A stretch of 64,000 nucleotides of DNA, from positions 47,829 through 111,828 of the forward strand of contig NZ_MPOH02000011.1 in NCBI RefSeq assembly GCF_001896135.2, read 5' to 3'. Every line of letters begins with the position of its first letter. Within the stretch, counting starts at the first letter, position 1. A program made the position numbers and the translations under genes. Positions 24,231 through 35,666 of this stretch are shown in pieces. Below the pieces are notes generated by a model. It was not told where the DNA came from. It ran no database searches and saw only the letters and a program-made list of their open reading frames with translations. Origin of the DNA: Streptomyces phaeoluteigriseus. GTDB taxonomy: Bacteria; Actinomycetota; Actinomycetes; Streptomycetales; Streptomycetaceae.

Positions 24231-24273
24231 AAGGGCGGCCCCCGATTCCGCCAAGAACACCGGGGCCGCCCTT
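24231..24273 (+). terminator. Hairpin terminator before the replication genes
   Basis: AAGGGCGGCCCC (24231-24242) pairs with GGGGCCGCCCTT (24262-24273), 12 perfect base pairs. It separates the transfer/small-gene operon from the primase gene. Confidence 0.75.
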
Positions 24274-24313
24274 GTCCACCTGCCAACCACTTGACCTGTG
24301 GAGGTCTCCCAGC

Positions 24314-25201
24314 ATGACGCAACCGACCCTGATCCGGCGAGGGCACGGCGGCATGAGCGCGCTCCCCGAACCCTTGCCGACTGCTCTGGCACTGGCCGCT
24401 ACCGGCGTGCCAGTGCTGCCCCTGCGCCGAGGCAAGGTCCCGTTCGGCAACTGCCCCACCTGCGCGGGCAACACGTGCGGCGGCCGACCGAACATGAAAA
24501 CACCGGGGCCCTGCTCGTGCCCTGGCGTCTGCCACGCGTGGGCCGCCGCCACCACCGACCCGGCGGTCATCGTCTCGCCCCCGTGGGCGGCGGCGTGGCG
24601 GCGGGCCGTCTGCATTGCGTACCACCCCGGCGCCGCCGGGCTGACCGTCGTCGACCTGGACAACGCGGACGCCATCGCGTGGGCTCGTACCGCCCTGCCG
24701 GCCACGCGCACGGTGCCGACGACACGCGGTGAGCACTGGATCTACCGGGGCACCATGCCATCGCGCAACGCGGTCCGGCCCGGCGTCGACATCAAGTCGT
24801 CCATGTCCTACGCCCGCTACCTCGGACCCGGCACCGGCACCATGACCGACCTGCCAGACGCCGTGCGCGCCCTCGCGGTCAAGAAGCCTTCCTCCGTCCG
24901 GTCGGCGCAGCACGTCGGCACCGTGCCCGCAGGGGCCGGGGCCGGGGAGTGCCCGCACCGCACACCCTCCTACCTGGAGCGCGGCATCGCGATGGCCGAA
25001 CGGCGCATCACCGAGGCGCACAGCGCGATCCACGCGACCGTGTACCGGACGTTCCTCGCGGTGCTGTCTAGGCACGGCCGGTGCGGCTGCCTCACCGACA
25101 CCCACGTCGCCCGGCTGTTCACCGCCGCGCAGGCCAAGGGCGAGTCCCTGCGGCACTGCACGGACGCGTGGAACAACGCCTCCACCACGTTGGGACTGTG
25201 A
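24314..25201 (+). CDS. Bifunctional DNA primase/polymerase (Prim-Pol) of the element
   Basis: 295 residues from ATG 24314, with GGAGGT upstream. The Prim-Pol fold is indicated by the N-terminal LALAATGVPVLPLRRGKVPF, catalytic LTVVDLDNADA (about 112-122), the RGEHWIYRG strand and VDIKSSMSYARYLGPGTG (about 158-175). A Cys-rich insert (CPTCAGNTCGG ... CSCPGVCH, about 44-72) may bind zinc. It would prime or copy the element's DNA with the ATPase encoded three bases downstream. Its C terminus (KGESLRHCTDAWNNASTTLG) is normal for the family. Confidence 0.85.
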   Translation: MTQPTLIRRGHGGMSALPEPLPTALALAATGVPVLPLRRGKVPFGNCPTCAGNTCGGRPNMKTPGPCSCPGVCHAWAAATTDPAVIVSPPWAAAWRRAVCIAYHPGAAGLTVVDLDNADAIAWARTALPATRTVPTTRGEHWIYRGTMPSRNAVRPGVDIKSSMSYARYLGPGTGTMTDLPDAVRALAVKKPSSVRSAQHVGTVPAGAGAGECPHRTPSYLERGIAMAERRITEAHSAIHATVYRTFLAVLSRHGRCGCLTDTHVARLFTAAQAKGESLRHCTDAWNNASTTLGL

Positions 25202-25204
25202 CCC

Positions 25205-26218
25205 ATGTCCGACGACGACAAGGACCCCGCCCGCAAGGTCATCACCGACTACGCGCAATCCCACTTCCGGTACTTCCGCACCGCCGACGGAACCGTGTAC
25301 GCGCAGCGCAACGGCCACCCCGTGGCCCGCCCGATCCGCTCCCAGGGCACCACGGGAAGCCACCGGCAAGAACTCATGGTCGGACTGTTCAAGGACGGCA
25401 TCGGCGTCTTCAACGGCACCGCCATGAAGGAGGCGCTCGACTTGATCGAAGCACTCGCACTGACCGAGGACGTCCAGCCCGTGCACATCCGCGTCGCCCC
25501 CGGATACGACGGGGCCACATGGCTGGACCTAGGCCGCAGTGACGGGCAGTCCGTGCGTATCCACCCCACCGGCTGGGACATCCTCACCCCTGACCCGCAG
25601 GAAGTCTGCTGGCGCCGCACCCAGCTCACCGGGGAACTGCCCCTGCCGACCAAGGACACCGACGGCAAAGGCATCGACCTGCTGATGCGGCTGTGCAACT
25701 TCGCCAACGCCGAAACGGAGTGCCTGGCAATCGCCTGGCTCATCGGCTGTCTCGGGCCGTCCGTGCCCGTCCCGGCCCCGTTCCTCACCGGGCCGCAGGG
25801 CGCGGGCAAGTCCACCGGTGGGCGGATGCTCGTACGGATCATCGAGGGCATGACCGGGGACCTCCGCCGGGCACCCAAGGACGAAGAGAACCTGATCGCG
25901 GCCGTGGCCGCCGGATGGGTCACCGCCCTGGACAACCTCTCCCACATGACCCCGGACCTCTCCGACGCCATGTGCTGCATCGTCACCGGGGCCGAGAACG
26001 TCAAACGTGCCCTGTTCACCGACGGGGACGTCTTCCGCGTCGCTACCGCCGCCGAGTGGTTCTACCTGGACACCCGCCCGATGCCGGAGGACTTCGCGGA
26101 GAGGTACGCGCAGGAGTACGCCCCCGGGTACACGGAGGAACACGCCGCCCACGGGTACGGCCCGGGGTACACGGACGGCTACGCGCAGAGTTACCCGCGG
26201 GGGCATGCCCCCCACTGA
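25205..26218 (+). CDS. Replication ATPase/helicase-like protein, truncated and fused to a foreign tail
   Basis: 337 residues as read. The N-terminal ~277 residues match the ATP-binding replication proteins of actinomycete elements: Walker A LTGPQGAGKS near 196-205 and Walker B WVTALDNLSHM near 239-249, then NVKRALFTDGDVFRV. In intact relatives (recalled, ~500 residues) this continues with YRRPLLLTGID-type sequence. Here, after about 26040, it changes to ATAAEWFYLDTRPMPEDFAE and a Tyr/Gly-rich tail (YAPGYTEEHAAHGYGPGY), unlike the family. So the gene is cut at a rearrangement joint, and the integrase normally found beyond it is missing. Product probably inactive. Confidence 0.8.
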   Translation: MSDDDKDPARKVITDYAQSHFRYFRTADGTVYAQRNGHPVARPIRSQGTTGSHRQELMVGLFKDGIGVFNGTAMKEALDLIEALALTEDVQPVHIRVAPGYDGATWLDLGRSDGQSVRIHPTGWDILTPDPQEVCWRRTQLTGELPLPTKDTDGKGIDLLMRLCNFANAETECLAIAWLIGCLGPSVPVPAPFLTGPQGAGKSTGGRMLVRIIEGMTGDLRRAPKDEENLIAAVAAGWVTALDNLSHMTPDLSDAMCCIVTGAENVKRALFTDGDVFRVATAAEWFYLDTRPMPEDFAERYAQEYAPGYTEEHAAHGYGPGYTDGYAQSYPRGHAPH

Positions 26219-26592
26219 CGGCTCACCCCGCCCGCCCCGTCGTCACGCCGTCACGCCGTACGACACCCCGGTCAGCCGCCGCGACTCCGTCCACGGCCGT
26301 TCTCCCGCCCGGTCGTCGAGAAGAGTCCAGGGCACCCACCAGGAGGGTGCGGGCCGGTGGAGAAGGCCCGCCGTCGGCGGCTGAGACGACGGCGGTGCGG
26401 CCGCCCTGGTCGGGGATGTCGCGCGTGCTCCGGCCGGACATGGCCGTCCTCCCTCCGCCGCTGTCCCGGCCCCGGCATCTTCCCGTCACGGCGTGTCCAC
26501 GACACGGTCACCCGGTGCTCGTAGCGTCCCTGACCGCACGACCCCCGCAGCCGGCCGGCCGCGGGGGGTCACGACACCCCTTGGGAGTGAGC
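26219..26592. other. 374-bp non-coding stretch at the element's right joint
   Basis: No gene, tRNA or attachment site is recognisable. CGTCACGCCGTCACGCCGTACG near 26240-26261 is a short tandem repeat (CGTCACGC twice). No integrase fragment was found in any frame. The next gene's promoter presumably lies near 26540-26590. Confidence 0.5.
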
Positions 26593-27753
26593 GTGGAACG
26601 TCGTACCCTCCTGCGTGCGGCCGTCCTCGGCGGGTCCTCCGCCGTGCTCGGCGGAACCCTGTGGCGCGGCGCCGCGTACGCCGCGCCGGCACAGCCCGGC
26701 ACGAGCCCGTACGGGGCACTCGGCTCGCCGGACGCGAACGGCATCAGGCTTCCGGCCGGCTTCACCAGCCGGGTGATCGCCCGCTCCGGGCAGACGGTGC
26801 CCGGCACGTCGTACACGTGGCACAACGCCCCCGACGGAGGCGCCTGTTACGCGGACGGCACCGGCTGGATCTACGTCTCCAACTCGGAGATCAACCCGTC
26901 CGGCGGGGCCAGTGCGGTGAAGTTCTCGTCGACGGGCACGGTGACCGGCGCGTACCGCATCCTGTCCGGCACGCGGCAGAACTGCGCGGGCGGCAAGACC
27001 CCGTGGAACACCTGGCTGTCCTGCGAGGAGGTCTCCCTGGGCTACGTCTACGAGACGGACCCGTGGGGCGTGAACGCGGCCGTGCAGCGACCGGCGATGG
27101 GCCGCTTCAAGCACGAGGCCGCCGCCGCCGACCCGGTGCGCAAGGTGATCTACCTGACCGAGGACGAGACGAACGGCCGCTTCTACCGCTTCGTGCCGAC
27201 GACCTGGGGCAGCCTGGCCTCCGGCACGCTCCAGGTGATGGTCGCGGGCAGCGCCACGTCCGGCTCCTTCACCTGGGCGAACGTCCCCGACCCGGACGGC
27301 TCCCCCACCACCACCCGCACCCAGGTCTCCGGCTCGAAGTCCTTCAACGGCGGCGAGGGCTGCCACTACGCCGACGACACGGTCTGGTTCACGACCAAGG
27401 GCGACAACCGGGTCTGGCAGCTCAACCTCACCAGCAACACCTACGAGCTGGCGTACGACGACTCCCTGGTCACCTCCGGCACGGCCCCTCTCACCGGGGT
27501 CGACAACATCACCGGCTCCGCCTCCGGTGACCTGTTCGTCGCGGAGGACGGCGGCACCATGGACATCTGCATCATCACCCCGGGCGACGTGGTCGCCCCG
27601 TTCCTCCGCGTCGACGGCCAGTCCGGCTCGGAGATCACCGGCCCGGCCTTCTCCCCCGACGGCACCCGGCTGTACTTCTCCAGCCAGCGCGGCACGACGG
27701 GCAGCTCGTCCGGCGGGATCACGTACGAGGTGAGGGGCCCGTTCCGGGCGTGA
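26593..27753 (+). CDS. Tat-secreted PhoX-like protein (DUF839)
   Basis: 386 residues from GTG 26593 (GGGAGTGA upstream; an alternative GTG lies two codons earlier). The twin-arginine signal ERRTLLRAAVLGGSSAVLGG ends with AYA-type cleavage near residue 37. The mature part has PhoX/DUF839 features: FKHEAAAADPVRKVIYLTED, DETNGRFYRFVP, FNGGEGCHYADDTVWFTTKG and ITGPAFSPDGTRLYFSSQRG, as in calcium-dependent beta-propeller phosphatases. Probably a secreted phosphatase-like hydrolase; activity not certain. The frame is open far upstream, but that part is the element's 3' end. Confidence 0.8.
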   Translation: MERRTLLRAAVLGGSSAVLGGTLWRGAAYAAPAQPGTSPYGALGSPDANGIRLPAGFTSRVIARSGQTVPGTSYTWHNAPDGGACYADGTGWIYVSNSEINPSGGASAVKFSSTGTVTGAYRILSGTRQNCAGGKTPWNTWLSCEEVSLGYVYETDPWGVNAAVQRPAMGRFKHEAAAADPVRKVIYLTEDETNGRFYRFVPTTWGSLASGTLQVMVAGSATSGSFTWANVPDPDGSPTTTRTQVSGSKSFNGGEGCHYADDTVWFTTKGDNRVWQLNLTSNTYELAYDDSLVTSGTAPLTGVDNITGSASGDLFVAEDGGTMDICIITPGDVVAPFLRVDGQSGSEITGPAFSPDGTRLYFSSQRGTTGSSSGGITYEVRGPFRA

Positions 27754-27953
27754 GGTCCGTCCCGGCGCCGAGCCCCTCCCGGGATTGAAAGGAACCTGAC
27801 AGCCAAGGGGTGGAACACGGTCGGACGGCGGCTCGTTACTCGCCATCGAAGTGTCACAGCAGCGGTGTGTCGCGTACGACATACAGCTCACGGCGCTACG
27901 AGCCTCGCCACAGGACGCGTCCGCCGCCCGACCCCACCCCGGAGGCACCGAGC

Positions 27954-28892
27954 ATGACCCCCACCCCGTCCCGCCGCACCTTCCTCGCCGGCACCGCTCT
28001 CGCCACCCTCACCCTGACGGCCACGGCGGCCCCCGCCGACGCGACCGGCGCCAGGCCGACCTGGCCGACCGTCTTCCCCCTCCCCGACGGCTGGCTTCCC
28101 GAGGGCATCGCCATCGGCGGCAAGCCGTACGCCTACCTGGGCTCCCGCGCCAACGGCGGCATCTACCGCACCGACCTGCGCACCGGTGAGGGCACGGTGC
28201 TCCACGCCGGGGGCGCCGGCCAGATCGCCGTCGGCCTCAAGCTGGACCACGACGGCCTGCTGTACGTGGCGGGCAGCACCGGAGTGGCCCGCGTCATCGA
28301 CTCCCGCACCGGCGAGCTGCTCACCACCCACCAGCTCACCGCACCCACCGGTCACTTCATCAACGACGTGACCCTGCTGGGCGGCCGCGCCTGGTTCACC
28401 GACTCCCGCGACGCGGTCCTGTACGGCGTCCCGCGCGGCGGCCGCACCGGCGAGATCCGCGCCCTCCCGCTCACCGGCGACTGGACCCAGCTGCCCGACG
28501 TCAACAACGCCAACGGCATCGTCGACACCCCTGACGGCCGCGCCCTGATCGTCGTCAAGAGCACCCCCGGCGAGCTGCACAAGGTGAACCTCAGGACGGG
28601 CCTCACCACGAAGATCACGCTGGTGGGACAGGAGAACGTCGTCAACGGCGACGGCCTCCACCGCATCGGCCGCACCCTGTACGTCGTCCAGAACCGCCTG
28701 AACCTGGTCAGCGTCTGGACCCTGGACCGCACGTCCACCACCGCCACGCTCACCCGCACGATCACCTCCCCCCACTTCGACGTCCCCACCACCGCCGCCC
28801 GCTACGGCAACCGCCTCTACCTGGTCAACGCCCGCTTCACGAGCCCCCAGACTCCCACGACGACGTTCACGGGGGTGGCGGTGAGCCTCTGA
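27954..28892 (+). CDS. Tat-secreted SMP-30/gluconolactonase-like beta-propeller protein
   Basis: 312 residues; ATG 27954 with GGAGG nine bases upstream. The Tat signal is SRRTFLAGTALATLTLTATA, with cleavage after about residue 30 (PADA). The mature protein has repeated propeller strands (LDHDGLLYVAGSTGVARVID; FINDVTLLGGRAWFTDS; NNANGIVDTPDGRALIVVKS). These resemble SMP-30/strictosidine-synthase-like lactonases; similar proteins are sometimes annotated superoxide dismutase by error. Substrate unknown. It stands alone downstream of the PhoX-like gene. Confidence 0.8.
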   Translation: MTPTPSRRTFLAGTALATLTLTATAAPADATGARPTWPTVFPLPDGWLPEGIAIGGKPYAYLGSRANGGIYRTDLRTGEGTVLHAGGAGQIAVGLKLDHDGLLYVAGSTGVARVIDSRTGELLTTHQLTAPTGHFINDVTLLGGRAWFTDSRDAVLYGVPRGGRTGEIRALPLTGDWTQLPDVNNANGIVDTPDGRALIVVKSTPGELHKVNLRTGLTTKITLVGQENVVNGDGLHRIGRTLYVVQNRLNLVSVWTLDRTSTTATLTRTITSPHFDVPTTAARYGNRLYLVNARFTSPQTPTTTFTGVAVSL

Positions 28893-29032
28893 GCGAGGGC
28901 ACGACCGGGGACGACTCCCCGCCTCCTCCGACCGACGCCACACACATTCTCATCACAAATAAGACACGTAGCCTTCACTCCCCGCCTCGGCGCCCTACGG
29001 TCGTCCCCCTGACACCAGCTCAGGGGGACGAC

Positions 29033-29482
29033 ATGAGCAACCCGTACACCACTCACCCGGCGCCGAGATGGGCCCGCAAGCGCTATGTCCTGCCGGCGCT
29101 CGCCCTCGCCCTGTTCATCGGGGTCGGCATAGGCGGCAGCGACGAAGACTCCACGAAGGACACGGAACCCCTGTCCGCCAAGCCCCGGCCGACCGTCACG
29201 GTGACGACGACGGCCACGGCCACGGCCACGGCGACGGCCGCGCCCGAGCCGGCGGAGACGGTGACCGCCACGGAGACGATGAAGGTACGGGTGACCGTGC
29301 CGGCGGCAGCGGCGGACACGCGGGAGGAGGACCCGCCCGCCGACTCCGAGGACACGACCACCACCGTCCACTACGCCAACTGCACCGCGGCCCGAGCCGC
29401 GGGCGCGGCCCCCGTCCACGCGGGCGACCCCGGCTACGGCAGGCACCTCGACAGGGACGGCGACGGGACGGCCTGCGAGTAG
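29033..29482 (+). CDS. Excalibur-domain surface protein
   Basis: 149 residues; ATG 29033 with AGGGGGA upstream. One N-terminal membrane helix (about 18-35, YVLPALALALFIGVGIGG) is followed by a Thr/Ala-rich low-complexity linker (TVTVTTTATATATATAA) from tandem ACGGCC repeats. The C-terminal excalibur motif is YANCTAARAAGAAPVHAGDP then DRDGDGTACE, with the DxDxDGxxCE calcium site and two Cys. Likely anchored outside the membrane, binding Ca2+; function unknown. Confidence 0.85.
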   Translation: MSNPYTTHPAPRWARKRYVLPALALALFIGVGIGGSDEDSTKDTEPLSAKPRPTVTVTTTATATATATAAPEPAETVTATETMKVRVTVPAAAADTREEDPPADSEDTTTTVHYANCTAARAAGAAPVHAGDPGYGRHLDRDGDGTACE

Positions 29483-29522
29483 GACCCGCAAGGGGCGGTT
29501 CCCGGCGCACCGCGACCGCCCA

Positions 29523-29556
29523 AGAGGGCGGCACCCCCGCACGGGTGCCGCCCTCT
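29523..29556 (+). terminator. Hairpin terminator after the excalibur gene
   Basis: 14-bp perfect stem AGAGGGCGGCACCC (29523-29536) with its complement at 29543-29556, and a 6-base loop. Confidence 0.85.
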
Positions 29557-29623
29557 CTCGGTGCGCCGGAGCCGCCGCGATCGGTGCTGAGGGTCGGGGA
29601 CCGCGGCGGCTCCGGGGTTCGGT

Positions 29624-29663
29624 GGGGGTGGGGACGCTCCGTCAGGGAAGCGTCCCCACCCCC
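29624..29663 (-). terminator. Hairpin terminator after ppdK
   Basis: 15-bp perfect stem GGGGGTGGGGACGCT (29624-29638) with its complement at 29649-29663, immediately beyond the ppdK stop codon at 29667. Confidence 0.85.
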
Positions 29664-29666
29664 GGC

Positions 29667-32414
<2,748 letters not shown>

Positions 32415-32463
32415 GGGTCTCGACTCCTCGAGGACGCGGTGGCTGCCCTGACGGGCAGGAACA

Positions 32464-32488
32464 TACCCAGATCAAAGGCGTCTGGGTA
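32464..32488. promoter_or_regulatory. Palindrome TACCCAGA-N9-TCTGGGTA upstream of ppdK
   Basis: Eight-base arms with 9-base spacing, one helical turn apart centre to centre, in the ppdK leader or promoter. It could be a regulator site or a short mRNA hairpin. Confidence 0.45.
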
Positions 32489-32665
32489 CGTCCACTTGTG
32501 CGTCATGCGCCTGTAACCAGTCGTCCGCCACCGGATCGAAAGTCAAAGCTTGGCAAGCGCAGGACAGCCGATGTTTTCACTTCTTGAACGCATCCACTCC
32601 TCATGGACCGCCTTCCCGCTCGAACGAGCGGCTCCAGCTACGTTTGAGTTCGATCGATGAACGAT

Positions 32666-32694
32666 CAAGGGGTGGCACTGAGTGCCACCCCTTG
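32666..32694 (-). terminator. Hairpin terminator after the ROK gene
   Basis: 13-bp perfect stem CAAGGGGTGGCAC (32666-32678) with its complement at 32682-32694, loop TGA. It lies about 180 bases downstream of the ROK stop. Confidence 0.75.
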
Positions 32695-32877
32695 AGGAAG
32701 TGCAAACGAGCGCGTTCCGCTCATGTGAGCGCTACCCCTATCAAGGGTGGCGAGAATCACGCTTCCACAGGCTGCGGAATTTCACCATCCGGACGCTCCG
32801 CGGACCCGCCTCACAACGGAAACGCGCTCGTCACACAGGTCGCCGCACGCCGCTCGTGGCACGTCGCCGTACGCCGC

Positions 32878-34097
32878 TCACACCCCCAGCGCCAGCAGCC
32901 GTTCCTCCACCCGCGTCGGCGCGTACAGGTGCTCCACGACCATGGCACCGGCGCCCACCAGTCCCGCCCGGTCGCCCAGCCGCGAGGTCACCACGTCCAG
33001 CCGCGCCGTGGAGCGTGGCAGCGCCCGCTGGTAGAGCAGCTCGCGCACCCCGGTGAGGAAGGAGGTGCCGGCGAGGTCCCCGGCGATCATCAGGACGCCC
33101 GGGTTGAGCAGCGTCACGACCGTCGCCAGCACGTCGCCCACCTGCCGGCCGGCCTCGCGGGCCAGCGCCGCCGCACCCGGATGCCCGGCGGCGAGCAGGT
33201 CGCGTACGTCCGAGCCGGAGGCGGCGGGCACCCCGGTCTCGGCCAGCCGGCGGGCCACCGCTCCCCGCTGGCGACCGCCGCGAGACAGCCCTGCGAGCCG
33301 CAGCGGCACAGCGCCTCCGAGCCCACCCGGATATGCCCGATGTCACCGGCGCCGCCGTCGACGCCCCGGAAGATCTCGCCGCCCACCACGACCCCGGCGC
33401 CGATCCCGGTGGAGACCTTGACCAGCACGAACGCCGAGCAGTCGCGGTATCCGGTGCGCTGTTCGCCGTACGCCATGAGGTTGGCGTCGTTGTCGACGAG
33501 GACCGGGACGGGTGCGACGCCCGTGCGCTCCGTGAACGCCCTGGAGAGGCGGGAGCGGATGTCGTAGCCGTCCCAGCCGGGCATGATCGGCGGCTGGACC
33601 ACCAGTCCGGTCTCGCTGTCGACCGGGCCGGGGACGGCGAGGCCTATGCCGCACGCCTCCCGTGCCCCCCGGCCGGCCTTCTCCAGCAGTTCCGCGAACC
33701 AGCCGCCCAGCTCGCCGAGCACGGCGTCCGGGCCGTCCTCGACGGCCAGGACGGCGGAGTGCTCGGCCAGGATCTCGCCGGTCAGGGACAGTACGGCCGC
33801 GCGCGCGTGCCGGGTGTCGAGGTCGGCGGCGAGGACGACGGCGTGCGCGTCGTCGAACTCGAGCGTGATGGAGGGCCGGCCGCCCAGCGGGGAGTCGACG
33901 GGGCCGCCCGCGCCCTCGCGCAGCCAGCCCGCGCGGAAGAGACGGTCCAGGCGCTGCCCGACCGTGGCCCGGGAGAGTCCGGTGGCCTGCTGGAGCGCAC
34001 CGCGTGTCGTGGCCCGGCCGGTCCGCACCAGCGCGAGCAGATCTCCGGCGCCGGCCTGACCGCCGCCCCTGCCCGTCCGTCCGGGCTGTCCGGTCAT
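32878..34097 (-). pseudogene. ROK-family transcriptional repressor, one-base frameshift
   Basis: Start ATG at 34095-34097, with AAGGGGG upstream. An N-terminal winged helix (LLALVRTGRATTRGALQQAT then GLSRATVGQRLDRL) precedes the ROK sugar-kinase-like domain (DNDANLMAYGE; GVDGGAGDIGH; zinc motif CRCGSQGCLAAVASG). The frame then breaks in the CCCC run at 33263-33266. Adding one base restores GAVARRLAETGVPAASGSDV and a normal C terminus ending at 32878, giving a ~406-residue protein. Divergent from two glycosidase genes, which it probably represses in response to a sugar. The break is likely a sequencing artefact (see findings). Confidence 0.85.
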
Positions 34098-34229
34098 GCA
34101 CACCCCCTTGTGTTTCCCAACTCTGCATTACATATTGGGTTCTGCGTGTTAAATAGACGTAACTCTACGGTAGCCACTGCCGAACTGGTCGACCGTGGCC
34201 TCGTCGTCGTCGTTCTTCGGGGAGCCCGA
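34098..34229. promoter_or_regulatory. Divergent promoter region between ROK and glycosidase operon
   Basis: 132 bp, unusually AT-rich for this genome around 34120-34170 (CATTACATATTGGGTTCTGC; GTTAAATAGACGTAAC). TTACATATTGGG and CCCAACTCTGC form an imperfect inverted repeat. TTAAAT-type sequences could be -10 boxes. The likely operator of the adjacent ROK repressor. Confidence 0.5.
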
Positions 34230-35666
34230 GTGGATCGCACCGCCCAGCTCATCGCCCGCCCTGCGGAGTACACCGCCGTATACGATCCGACCACCGCGGC
34301 CGGTTCGGTGCACCTCAGGGCCATAGAGGTACTGGACGGCAACTGGACGGGCACCTCGACCGTGCCCTCGCGTGGTCTGTACCCGCACCAGTGGTCCTGG
34401 GACTCCGCGTTCATCGCGATCGGGCTGCGGCACGTCTCCCCGCGCCGGGCGCAGACCGAGCTGGAGACGCTGCTGGACGCCCAGTGGGGCGACGGGCGGA
34501 TCCCGCACATCGTCTTCAACCCCTCCGTGCCGCTCGACGCGTACTTCCCGAGCCCCGACTTCTGGCGCTCCTCGACCGCGGGGCGCGCTGCGGGCGCCCC
34601 GCGCACCGTACAGACCTCCGGCATCGTGCAGCCACCGGTGCACGCGCTGGCGGCCTGGCTGGTGCACCGCGCCGACCCCGGCCTGTCGCGGGCGCGCGGC
34701 TTCCTGGCCCGGGTCTACCCCCGGTTGGCCGCCTGGCACCGCTATCTGCTGCACCGGCGTGACCTGGGCGGCGGCGGCCTGGTGTCGGTCGTGCACCCCT
34801 GGGAGCAGGGGATGGACAACGCCCCGTCCTGGGACGCCCCGCTGGCCCGGATCGCCCCGGCCCCGGCCCGCTCCTTCCGGCGCGCCGACCTCGCCCACGG
34901 GGCGCCGGAGGACCGGCCCACGGACCTGGACTACGGGCGGTACGTGCGGCTGGCGACGGACTACCGGGACGGCGAGTACACGGACGGGCGGGCCTCGTTC
35001 GCCGTCGAGGACCCCGCCTTCAACGCCCTGCTCATCGCCTCCGAGCACGCGCTGGCCCGGATCGCGGAGGAACTGGGGGCCACCGGCACCGCCCGCCGCG
35101 CGCGGGCGCAGCGGCTGACGGCGGCGCTCGTCGACCGGCTGTGGGACCCGGCCGAGGGCCTGTTCCTCTGCCGGGACCTGCACGGCGACGGCCTGATCCG
35201 CGAGCGCGGGGTCTCCGGCCTGGTCCCCCTGCTGCTGCCCGGCCTGTCCCGCGAGGTCGTCTCCGGTCTCGTACGGGCCCTGCGCGGCCCGCACTTCCAG
35301 GTGGGCTCCGCCACCCGCCTCGTCCCCAGCCACGACCTGCTGGGCGAGGCCTTCGACCCGCACCGCTACTGGCGGGGGCCGGCCTGGTTCAACACGAGCT
35401 GGCTCGTCGAGCGGGGCCTCAGGTTGCACGGCGAGGGGGCGTACGCGGACGCGCTGCGCGAGGCGGTGCTGGACGTCGCCGACACCTCCAACTTCGCGGA
35501 GTACGTCGACCCGTACACCGGCGAGGCCTGCGGGGCGACCGGCTTCAGCTGGACCGCCGCGCTCACGCTCGACCTGCTGCACGACACGCACGGCACGCAC
35601 CACGTGCCGCACGGCACCGCAATCGCCAGGGACGACAGCTCGTTCAAGGGAGGGGACCGGGGATGA
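34230..35666 (+). CDS. GH63-like glucosidase (mannosylglycerate hydrolase/MGH1-type)
   Basis: 478 residues from GTG 34230 (GGGGAGCCC upstream); the frame is open further upstream but over the ROK gene. The (alpha/alpha)6-barrel glycosidase pattern shows LYPHQWSWDSAFIAIGLRHV (about 46-65), PHIVFNP, SGIVQPPVHALAAWLVHR, HPWEQGMDNAPSWD (catalytic-region acids), RYWRGPAWFNTSWLVERG and a C-terminal TGEACGATGFSWTAALTLDL. This is the GH63-type family that includes bacterial alpha-glucosidases and mannosylglycerate hydrolases. Cytoplasmic, no signal. ATGA overlap with the next gene makes a two-enzyme operon. Confidence 0.85.
   Translation: MDRTAQLIARPAEYTAVYDPTTAAGSVHLRAIEVLDGNWTGTSTVPSRGLYPHQWSWDSAFIAIGLRHVSPRRAQTELETLLDAQWGDGRIPHIVFNPSVPLDAYFPSPDFWRSSTAGRAAGAPRTVQTSGIVQPPVHALAAWLVHRADPGLSRARGFLARVYPRLAAWHRYLLHRRDLGGGGLVSVVHPWEQGMDNAPSWDAPLARIAPAPARSFRRADLAHGAPEDRPTDLDYGRYVRLATDYRDGEYTDGRASFAVEDPAFNALLIASEHALARIAEELGATGTARRARAQRLTAALVDRLWDPAEGLFLCRDLHGDGLIRERGVSGLVPLLLPGLSREVVSGLVRALRGPHFQVGSATRLVPSHDLLGEAFDPHRYWRGPAWFNTSWLVERGLRLHGEGAYADALREAVLDVADTSNFAEYVDPYTGEACGATGFSWTAALTLDLLHDTHGTHHVPHGTAIARDDSSFKGGDRG

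Larger units (their letters stand above)
32415..32877. other. 463-bp upstream region of ppdK with an operator-like palindrome
   Basis: Contains TACCCAGA (32464-32471) / TCTGGGTA (32481-32488), an 8-bp inverted repeat about 50 bases before the ppdK start. The terminator hairpin at 32666-32694 and the imperfect direct repeat CGCCGYACGCCGCTC (near 32842 and 32867) also lie here. No protein gene is credible. The length leaves room for a small RNA, but none was recognised. Confidence 0.5.

Noticed and set aside
27810-27953. N-terminal extension of the SMP-30-like protein
   Set aside because: The frame is open to 27810, but the ATG at 27954 has GGAGG correctly spaced and begins a clean Tat signal; the extension is not signal-like.
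29211-29250. ACGGCC tandem repeat as a regulatory repeat
   Set aside because: It lies inside the excalibur gene and encodes its Thr/Ala linker, so it is coding low complexity.
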